A stretch of 64,000 nucleotides of DNA. It comes from Bordetella parapertussis (GTDB taxonomy: Bacteria > Pseudomonadota > Gammaproteobacteria > Burkholderiales > Burkholderiaceae_C). Under the pieces are notes generated by a model that worked only from the letters and a program-made list of their open reading frames with translations, had not been told where the DNA came from and did not search any database. This document shows, piece by piece, positions 9,906-17,900 of the stretch. The number at the start of each line of letters is the position of its first letter. The stretch's first letter is position 1. Location of the stretch: the NCBI GenBank assembly GCA_945878355.1, contig CAMCTC010000006.1:1-64000 (forward strand), given 5' to 3'. The position numbers and the translations under genes are program-made.

Positions 9906-11255
9906 TCAACGCTCCCTGAAAGCGTTCTCTTTCAGCGCGATCAGCGGCTTGGACAGAAACTGCAGGATCGTTCGCTTGCCGGTGACGATGTCGATCTGCG
10001 CCTGCATGCCGGGGATGATTGACAGCTTCTTGTCGATCGCTTCGATCACCGGCGTCTTGGTTTCGATCCGCACCTGGTAGAAGGCCTCGCCCTTCTCGTT
10101 GGGCACTGCGTCGGCGCTGATGTTGACGACCTGGCCCTCCATCGAGCCGAAGATCGCGTAGTCGAAAGCGGTGATCTTGACGTTGGCGTTCTGGCCGATC
10201 TTGGTGAAACCGATGTCCTTGGGTTGCACCAGCGCCTCGACCACCAGTTTGTCGTCGCCTGGGACGATCTCGAGGATCGCGTCGCCGGGCTTGACGATGC
10301 CACCGATCGTCGAGACGAACACCCGGTTGACGATGCCCTTCATCGGCGCCTTGATCTCGGTTCGCGCCACCCGGTCGGCCAGTGCAGGCATCGACTGCTG
10401 CATCGCGTTGAGGTCGCCCATCGTGCGGTTCAGGTCGGCCAGGGTCTCTGAGCGGAACTGGCCCAGTGTGGCATCGCGGCGCGCTCGCATCTCGACGATC
10501 GCTGATCGCACCCGCTCTATCGTCACCGGCGCCAACTCGGCGCGGGCTTCGAGCTCGGACACGCTGCGGTCGATTCGCACCAGTTCGAGCCTGGGTTCCA
10601 ACCCGCGCTCGACCATCTTGGCCACCGTCTCGCGTTCCTCGCGCCCCAACGCCAGTCCCTGGCGCGCCGACTTCAGCGTGATCTGAGCCTCTTGCAACTC
10701 GCGCTGCTTTTGCTCGATCTGGGCGTCGAGCACGCCGATCTGCGAGGCCTGCTCGACCTGCTTGCCGAGATAGGCCGCCGTCTCGGCCGCCATCACCTCG
10801 GGCGCGTGCCGGCTCACATCCTGGCTGAACCTGGGTTTACTGCCGTTGGCCTGGGCGTTCAGCCGCGAGGCTCTTGCGTCTAGCGCCAGCAGTTGCTGGA
10901 AGCGGGACTGCTTCTCGGCGTCGTGCTGTACCGTCGACAGCGCCACCAGCTTGTCGCCGGCGTTGACCAGCTGGCCCGGTTTGGCCAGGATCTCGGCAAC
11001 GATGCCGCCTTCGAGGTTCTGGATCACCTGCAGCTTGGCCGAAGGGATCACGCGGCCATCGGCGCGCGTGACGGTGTCGATCTCGGAAATCGCGGCCCAG
11101 GCGAACAGCACCGCAAACAGGATGGCGATGAGCCACAGCAGCCACAGCGAGGCCATGCGCAGCTGGCCGCGCTTGTTGCCGCTGGCCACCACGGTGGCGT
11201 CGCTGTCTCTGCGGTCGGTCCAGCGGGCGGGCTTGTCTTGCATGGTCTTGGGCAT
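9906..11255 (-). CDS. HlyD-family type I secretion periplasmic adaptor (LapC-like)
   Basis: The 449-residue membrane fusion protein bridges the inner-membrane ATPase and the TolC channel. After a short cytoplasmic tail there is one transmembrane segment at about residues 32-54 (MASLWLLWLIAILFAVLFAW). A lipoyl-like half-motif (VIPSAKLQVIQNLEGGIVAEIL), a long coiled-coil hairpin (about 120-280) rich in Gln, Glu and Arg, the second lipoyl half (EIKAPMKGIVNRVFV) and a C-terminal beta-barrel domain follow. It is the last gene of the minus-strand adhesin-tolC-ATPase-adaptor cluster, 12 bases after the ATPase. It would export the Ig-like protein encoded at 14924-19918. Confidence 0.92.
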   Translation of the reverse strand: MPKTMQDKPARWTDRRDSDATVVASGNKRGQLRMASLWLLWLIAILFAVLFAWAAISEIDTVTRADGRVIPSAKLQVIQNLEGGIVAEILAKPGQLVNAGDKLVALSTVQHDAEKQSRFQQLLALDARASRLNAQANGSKPRFSQDVSRHAPEVMAAETAAYLGKQVEQASQIGVLDAQIEQKQRELQEAQITLKSARQGLALGREERETVAKMVERGLEPRLELVRIDRSVSELEARAELAPVTIERVRSAIVEMRARRDATLGQFRSETLADLNRTMGDLNAMQQSMPALADRVARTEIKAPMKGIVNRVFVSTIGGIVKPGDAILEIVPGDDKLVVEALVQPKDIGFTKIGQNANVKITAFDYAIFGSMEGQVVNISADAVPNEKGEAFYQVRIETKTPVIEAIDKKLSIIPGMQAQIDIVTGKRTILQFLSKPLIALKENAFRER

Positions 11256-11267
11256 CTTGTCCGATTC

Positions 11268-13475
11268 TCAGGCCACGGTCATCGCGTTGGTGGCTGCTGC
11301 TTGGGCCTGGGCTTGAGCTGCGGCCTGCGCGCGCACCAGTTCTTCAGGCGTTCCCTGCATCGCGACCCGGCCTTGCTCGATCACGATGATCTTGTTGACC
11401 AGCTGCAGCATCGTGCTCTTGTGGGTGATGGTCACGAAGGTGCGGCCCTGCAGCTCCTGTTTCAGTCGTTGCAGCAGCTGGGCTTCGGCGGCCATGTCCA
11501 TCGCGCTGGTGGCCTCGTCGAACAGCAGCACCGCCGGCTTGCCCAGCAGCGCGCGGGCGATCGCCACGGCCTGGCGTTGGCCGCCCGACAAGCCCTCGCC
11601 GCGCTCGCCCAAGCGCAGGCCGTAGCCCTCGGGGTGCTGTCGCACAAAGTCTTCAACCCCGGCCAGCTGCGCGGCGTGCAGGATCTCGGCGTCGCTCGGG
11701 AAATGCCCGCCCAGCGCGATGTTCTGCTTGATCGTGCCGCCGAGCAGCCAGACGTCTTGCAACACCACGCCGAGCGCGCTGCGCAGGTCGGCCGGGTCGA
11801 TCTGGCGAACATCGACGCCGTCGATCAGCACCGCACCCGAATCGGGCCGGAACAGCCCCAGCACCAGCTTGGACACCGTCGTCTTGCCCGACCCCACTTT
11901 GCCGATGATCGCCACCCGCTCGCCCGGCTGGATCTGGAATGACACGTCTTGCAGCGTCGGCCGCGATGCGCCGGGGTAGCTGAAGGTGACGTTGCGGAAT
12001 TCGATCGCGCCCTTGAACTCGGGCCTGGCCATGAACACCGCGCCGGGCTGGTGCTCGCGCTCCTGTGCCATCACCTTGGACAGCGCGCGGTAACTGACAA
12101 AAGTCTGGTTCATCCGCGTCAGCAACTGGGTGATCTGGGCCATCGGCGCGATCGCCCGGCCCGCCAGGATGGTGCAGGCGATGATCGCGCCAAAGCCAAG
12201 CTGGCCTTGCTGCACCAGCAGCGCGCCGACCGTGACCACCGCGACCTGGACGAACTGTTGCGCCATGCTCGCCACATTGGCCGCCAACTGCGCCAGCATG
12301 CGCGACTTCAGACCGATGTGCGACTGGTGCGTCACCGCATCCTGCCAACGCCTGCGCATCTGCGCGCCTGCGCCCAGCGACTTGATGGTCTCCAAACCGC
12401 TCAAGGTCTCGACCAAGATCGCCTGCTTGTGGTGGCCGTCTTCCTGCGATTCCTTGGTCAGTCGTTTGAGCTGCGGCTGCACCGCCAGCCCAGCGAGCAC
12501 CATCACCGGGATTGCCGCCATCGGCACCCAGACCATCGGCCCGCCGATCAGGTAGATGATGAACAGGAACAGCAGCGCGAACGGCACGTCGATGAAGGTC
12601 GTCAGCGTCGCCGAGGTCAGGAAGTCGCGGATCGACTCGAACTCCTTGAGCGTGCTCGCCAACGCGCCGGTGCTGCCGCGCCGCGACTGCATCCGCGCGT
12701 CCAGGATCTGCTCGAACAACGCGTCGGCGATCGCCGAATCGGCCTTGGCACTGGCCAGGTCAAGAAAATAGCCGCGCAGCGTGCGGATCAGGAAGTCGCT
12801 GACGAAGATGATCGACACCCCGATCAGCAGCGCGATCAGCGTGTCGATCGCGTTGTTCGGGATCACCTTGTCGTAGACGATCATCGAGAACACCGAGCTC
12901 GCGATCGCGAACACATTGACCAGCAGCGCGGCCAATGCCACCTGCACATAGACCCAGCGGCTGCGCAGGATTGGGCCCCAGAACCAGTGGCCGTGCCGGC
13001 CGCTGGCATGGGTGGCGCCAGTGCCTTCCTCAGCGCCATTCAGCGACTGCGACAGTTCTCGGCGCAGCAGGCTGATCGTCGCGCCATTGAGCCGCGCCAG
13101 CAGCGCGTCCAGCGCCATCGTGCGGGGCCGGTCCGACAACTCGGGGTCGACCACCAGCACCGTGGCGTTGTCCTGCTGCGCCAGCACCGCCAGCGCCGAT
13201 CCGGCATGGGTCTGGCACAGCGCAGGCAGCGCTGGCAGCTCGCCTTGCGCTGGTTCTACGCGGCCAGTCTCGGTGTCGTAACCCAGACTGTCAGCGGCCT
13301 CAAGCAAGGTGTCCTGGGTCCACAACCCCTGGCCGTGCGCCACGCGCGATCGCAGCGAGGCCGACGACATCGCCTGGTCATGATAGGCCAGCACCGCCCG
13401 CAGACAGGCTTCCAGCGGGTCGTAAGGCGTGTGCCGGGGGGTGCTGGTCTGCGGACTTGCCGCGTTCTCGGTCAT
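11268..13475 (-). CDS. Type I secretion ABC transporter/permease with C39-like domain (LapB-like)
   Basis: The 735-residue exporter has an N-terminal C39-peptidase-like domain (about residues 10-130) with no clear catalytic triad, as in RTX adhesin transporters that bind but do not cut their substrate. Then come six transmembrane helices (about 150-430, including VYVQVALAALLVNVFAIASS and FALLFLFIIYLIGG). The nucleotide-binding domain contains Walker A GKVGSGKTT, signature LSGGQRQ, Walker B AVLLFDEATSAMD and the H-loop ITHKS. The chosen start (MTENAASPQ) is four bases after the tolC stop; an in-frame Met 12 codons upstream would overlap tolC. The Ala/Gln-rich C-terminal tail (AQAQAQAAA) is low complexity. 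Confidence 0.93.
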   Translation of the reverse strand: MTENAASPQTSTPRHTPYDPLEACLRAVLAYHDQAMSSASLRSRVAHGQGLWTQDTLLEAADSLGYDTETGRVEPAQGELPALPALCQTHAGSALAVLAQQDNATVLVVDPELSDRPRTMALDALLARLNGATISLLRRELSQSLNGAEEGTGATHASGRHGHWFWGPILRSRWVYVQVALAALLVNVFAIASSVFSMIVYDKVIPNNAIDTLIALLIGVSIIFVSDFLIRTLRGYFLDLASAKADSAIADALFEQILDARMQSRRGSTGALASTLKEFESIRDFLTSATLTTFIDVPFALLFLFIIYLIGGPMVWVPMAAIPVMVLAGLAVQPQLKRLTKESQEDGHHKQAILVETLSGLETIKSLGAGAQMRRRWQDAVTHQSHIGLKSRMLAQLAANVASMAQQFVQVAVVTVGALLVQQGQLGFGAIIACTILAGRAIAPMAQITQLLTRMNQTFVSYRALSKVMAQEREHQPGAVFMARPEFKGAIEFRNVTFSYPGASRPTLQDVSFQIQPGERVAIIGKVGSGKTTVSKLVLGLFRPDSGAVLIDGVDVRQIDPADLRSALGVVLQDVWLLGGTIKQNIALGGHFPSDAEILHAAQLAGVEDFVRQHPEGYGLRLGERGEGLSGGQRQAVAIARALLGKPAVLLFDEATSAMDMAAEAQLLQRLKQELQGRTFVTITHKSTMLQLVNKIIVIEQGRVAMQGTPEELVRAQAAAQAQAQAAATNAMTVA

Positions 13476-13479
13476 CAGG

Positions 13480-14919
13480 CTATTCCTTGCGGGCCGCAGC
13501 CCCGATGTCAAACAGCGGTGTCAGTTCCATTGCCAGGTGCAGCAGCCGGTGGCGTGCCAGCGCATGGTCGACCACACCGTCAATCAGGTCGTGGCCGGCG
13601 CTGTAGAGCTCCTCCTGCGCGCGCAGCAGGTCGAGCAAGGTGCCGCGGCGGAACGCGAACTGCTCGCGCACGGCCTCGAAGGCCGATGCCGCGACCTGCA
13701 CTGCGTCTCGCCGGGCGGTGATCAGCGCGTCGGTGTAGCGCGCATCCGCCAAGGTCTGGCCGATCGCGCGTTCGAGTTGGCGCCTGAGGTTGTCGAGCTC
13801 GAGTCGCGACTCCACCGCCCGTTGCTCGGCCTGGTTCTTGCGCGCGGTTTCGGCGCCGCCGGAGTAGAAGTTTTGCCGCACCACTAGGCCGAGGGTTCTG
13901 TCCACGCCAGGCTGGGCGCCACCGCCGATGTCGCGCCGGGTGGCACTGGCCTCGAGGTTCAGGCTGGGCAGCATTGAAGCGGCAGCGGACTTGGCGTCGT
14001 GGCCGGCTGCCAGGCTCTGCGCCAGCGCCTCGGCATAGCTGGCGTTGCGCAGGATCAGCGCCTCGGCGTCATCGAAGCGGTTCAGGTCCAGCGCCACGGA
14101 CTCGGGCAACGCCAGATCAGCCGCAGGCGCGTTGCCAAAGGTTTCGCGGTAGCTCGCCTCCGTGGTCTTGAGCCGGCTCTGCGCCGCCACCAGCGCGGCC
14201 TGGGCATCGGACAGGCGCGCCTTGGCGCGCAGCACGTCGCTCCTGGAACTGCCGCCGAGCTGCTCACGCTCCTCGATGAAGCTCAGGATTTGTTGTCTCG
14301 ACAGCCGATTCACCTCGGCCAGCTTGAGCAGTTGTCGGGTGCGAAACACCTCGTGCCAGGCGCTGACCGCACGCAGCACCAGCTCGCTTCGTTTGGCCTC
14401 GGACTTGGCATCGGCGGCGCTCTCGCGTGCGCGCTGGGCATCGACGCGGCCACTGACCGCGCCGAAGTCGTACAGCATCTGGCGCGCGGTGATCCCCAAG
14501 GACTTGGAGTTGTCCTGGTGCGCCGGCAGGACGATCCAGGGTTTGTTGACTGGGTCGTTGCGGCGCTGCCCGGTGTCGATGTTGGCCGAGACCTGGGGCA
14601 GGTAGCCGGCAAAGGCCTCGCGGGTCGCAAAACCCGCGGTCAGCTTTTGTTCGCTGCTGAGCCGGACCTCGGGGTGCGCCAGCACCGCGGCCCGGATCTG
14701 CGGCCTGATGCTGGTCAGCGGCGGCCGGTCGGGTGTCGAGCCGGTCCAGCTGATGGCCTGGTTCAAGAAGCCGATCAGTTGGTCAGCCACGCCGTGCACG
14801 CGCAACTGCTCGACATTGGCCTTCGGTGCCGCATCAGCGGCGATCGCATGCCCCTGCCAGCTGCAGACGCTCACCGCGATAAAAAAAGCCCCCCGGAGGG
14901 GGCGTTTGAACAGAGGCAT
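13480..14919 (-). CDS. TolC-family outer-membrane efflux/secretion channel
   Basis: The 479-residue protein has a signal peptide (about residues 1-27, ending near GHAIAADA) and then the repeated long helices of an OEP/TolC beta-alpha barrel, with LRAKARLSDAQAALVAAQSRL and NLRRQLERAIGQTLADARY as typical coiled-coil segments. It would form the outer-membrane part of the type I system with the two downstream genes. The ATG is only four bases after the stop of the big adhesin gene, and no good Shine-Dalgarno is visible, so translation may be coupled. An intrinsic terminator is embedded in codons 6-13. Later GTG codons would leave no signal peptide, so this start is kept. Confidence 0.9.
   Translation of the reverse strand: MPLFKRPLRGAFFIAVSVCSWQGHAIAADAAPKANVEQLRVHGVADQLIGFLNQAISWTGSTPDRPPLTSIRPQIRAAVLAHPEVRLSSEQKLTAGFATREAFAGYLPQVSANIDTGQRRNDPVNKPWIVLPAHQDNSKSLGITARQMLYDFGAVSGRVDAQRARESAADAKSEAKRSELVLRAVSAWHEVFRTRQLLKLAEVNRLSRQQILSFIEEREQLGGSSRSDVLRAKARLSDAQAALVAAQSRLKTTEASYRETFGNAPAADLALPESVALDLNRFDDAEALILRNASYAEALAQSLAAGHDAKSAAASMLPSLNLEASATRRDIGGGAQPGVDRTLGLVVRQNFYSGGAETARKNQAEQRAVESRLELDNLRRQLERAIGQTLADARYTDALITARRDAVQVAASAFEAVREQFAFRRGTLLDLLRAQEELYSAGHDLIDGVVDHALARHRLLHLAMELTPLFDIGAAARKE
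14881..14903 (-). terminator. Intrinsic terminator inside the 5' end of the TolC gene
   Basis: Read on the minus strand, GCCCCC-TCCG-GGGGGC is followed by seven Ts, starting about 20 bases after the adhesin stop codon. This is a textbook rho-independent terminator for the adhesin transcript. It also encodes residues 6-13 of the TolC signal peptide (RPLRGAFF), so the secretion genes can be transcribed only by read-through or from another promoter. Confidence 0.8.
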
Positions 14920-14923
14920 CAGT

Positions 14924-17900
14924 TCAGGGACCGGTGAAGATCAGCGAGGCCGGAATCAGGTTCGTCACGTCGCCGCCAAAATCCATCGCGACGACGCTGC
15001 TCAGGCTGGTCGTGCCCTTGGCGGCGTCGGTGTCGTACTGGATCATCAGGTGGGTCAGGTCGCTCGCCTTGTCATAAGTCGTGACCAGGTGCAACTGGTT
15101 GTCGGCGACCGTGCCGAGCTTGCCGGTGTCGGTGACGATCTCCAGCGAGCCGGTGTTGCCTATCGTGACCGCCGCGCCTGCGACCTTGGTGATGCCGACG
15201 TCAACGTTGGTGGACACACCGTTCACCGTGGTGATCGCGGTGGCGCCGCCCGCTGCGACGGACTCAAGGCCGATCGGAAAGGTGCTGACCAAGCTGTTAA
15301 CAATCAGCGTGACCCCGAAAGCCTTGCCCGCGGTGTCGATGATCGGGTTGACGGTCGTGGTCAGGTCGGCGGTGACAGCGACCTTGCCGTTCCCCGATGC
15401 ACCGGAAAGGTTTTGCACCACGTTGGCCCAAGTATTGATGTTGCCACCGAAAACAGGGTCGACGAAGTTCGTGTTGACAACCTGCGCTGCAGAAACCTTG
15501 CTGTAGTCGTACAGCAGATCGATCACTGCGCCACTGATCTTCGAGCCCGAGATCGTTGCAGCGTCGAAGTTCACATCAAACCTCACTGTGGTCGTGCTTG
15601 CACCTTGGGTGAGCGTCAGGTTTTTCAACTCGACAAAGCCTATCCCGGCGTCAGCCACACCGCTGCTGGTGTAGCCATTCAACAGGGCGCGCAAGTCCAG
15701 TTGGTCGCCGCTGCCGAAGCCGTACGCATTGTCGGTGGCTGTCGTGGTGGAACCCGCTGCTGTGGCCAGCGCCACCGTGTCGGTGCCCGCACCCAGGTAG
15801 ACCAGGTCTTGTGCTGTGCCGACGGTCAGGATGTCGTTGCCCGCGGTGCCGTACAACACCGACTGCAGGACTTGCGCCGCTGCGCTGGACGCGTTGCCAG
15901 CGATGTCGTTGGCGGCCGTGGGGCCCGCTGCTGCAGGCACGCTCACCGCCAGGCTGACAGGGCTGGTCGACGAGGTCGGTGTGACGGCCACGGTGTACTG
16001 CGAAGCGCTGATCGCAGTGACTGCACCCGCCTTACCGTTGACCACCGCGATGTCGCTGGCGTCGAAACCCGTCACCGCTTCGCTGAAGTTGACCGTGTAG
16101 GTCAGGGCACCCGCGCTGTTGGGCGCGCTGGTAGCGACAACATTGGCCGTCGGCGCCACGGTGTCGAGCGTGAAGCTCAGGCTGCTGCTCGCCACGTTGC
16201 CTGCGGCGTCGGTGTCCGTCACCTTGACGGTGTGGACGCCATCGGTGGTCGGCGCGACGTAGCTCGCGGCAGCCTTGCCGTCGACCTCGATGCTACGGGT
16301 AAATCCCGTAGGCAGGTCGTTGATCGTCAAAGCACCCGAGTTTGTGATTCCGTCGGACTTCGACGCGCCGGTGTCGTTGAGGGTCAAAATTGGCGCGAAC
16401 TTCCTGTCCAGCGTGAACTTCAACGTGTCGCTGGTGGCGCTGTTGCCCGCGGTGTCGGTGTCGGTGATGACGACTTCATGCGGGCCATTGAGCTGAGGTG
16501 CGACATAGCTGGGGTTGGACTTGCCGTCGACGCTGTAGCTTCGGCTGACGTCGGCCGCGGCCGGGCTCGGGTCCAATCCAGAGTCGCCGACCAAGGCCAC
16601 CGTGGGTTTGGCGATGGTGTTGTCGACCGTGAACGCGGCTGCCTTGCTTGCGGCACTCAGGTTGCCTGCGACGTCGGTCTGGCGAACTTGGACCGACGCG
16701 TAAGCGCCATCGGCCAGCGTGAAGCTGCTGCCGGTGCCGGCAACCCAGGTGCTGCCCGCGTTGTATTCCCACATCGCGCCGGCTTCCAGCCCGGTGACGT
16801 TGACCGTGCCGACCTTGGTGATGCCGTCTGCCGCGCTGGCGCCGGTGTCGCTGGCCAGGGCCAGCGTCGGTGCTGCAGCCGAGCTGTCGACCGTGATCGC
16901 GGCCGCAGACTTGGTTGCGACGCTGACATTGCCCGCCGCGTCGGTCTGGCGCACCTGCACTGCGTTGGCGGCATAGGCGCCTTCGGCAAGCACGAAATTG
17001 CTGCCTTGCCCGCCGACCCAGGTCGAGCCGGCGTTGCTGCTGTATTCCCAGGTCGAACCGGCTTCCAGCCCGGTGACATTGACCGCGCCGACATTCGTGA
17101 TGCCGTCGGTCGCGCTGGTGCCGGTGTCCTTGCCGACAAGTGCCGGTGCTGCCGGTGCCGTCTTGTCAGCCACGCCGGCTTGGGTCGAGCTCAGGTTGAC
17201 GCTCGTGACGGCCTGGGTCTGCGTTTTCAGCACCGTGGCGTCGAGGGCGACGGCGGTGCCTGACGCCAGCGCGGTGCTGACGCTGCCCTGGGTCACAGTC
17301 TGAACTTTCACCGCGTCGGTCAGCGAAGCCAGGAACTGGTTGGAGGTCGACGCGTTGTCGGCGGCGAGCTTCATCGCATCGGTGACCGCCTGGTTGGCAA
17401 CCGACAGGCTTGACGACGCCACAGCGATGTTTTGGGTCAGCAGCGCAGGGTTCAGCGCGCTGAAAAGCTTGTTGTCGTTGATGGTCGCTGAGACCAACAA
17501 GTCCATCATGGTCTTCGTGCTGGTCAAATCGATGGGAACTGCGCCTGCGCTGGCAATCTGGGCGCTGATGGCGCTGAGCACCGCCGCTCCCGCTTCTGCT
17601 GATGTGACTGTCTGCCCAGTCGCTGCAGAGCCTTGCAAGGCGGCGGAACCTGCGACCATCAGGTTGGCCACCACGATGGCTTTGGACTGAACCCTCGCCG
17701 CATCGGCTTTTTCTGCCGCGGTAGAGGTCGTGCTGCCGACGGCAATGCCCAGGGCGTCGTAACTGGTCAGGTCGATGCCGGCTGGCAAGGACAACGCGCT
17801 CAGCACCTTGGCCTGGGCGGCTGCCAGTTTGGCGGCGGCCGATCCGGTCGAGGTGTCGGCGTCGAGCAAGCCCTGCACCAAGGTCGTCAGCGGGGTGATC

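Noticed and set aside
11949..13721. A 590-codon plus-strand frame opposite the secretion ATPase
   Set aside because: Antisense shadow; extreme Arg/Gln/His content and no recognisable motifs.
14708..17263. An 851-codon plus-strand frame opposite the adhesin
   Set aside because: Produced by the low-complexity, repetitive coding sequence of the adhesin; no Shine-Dalgarno and no homologous motif.
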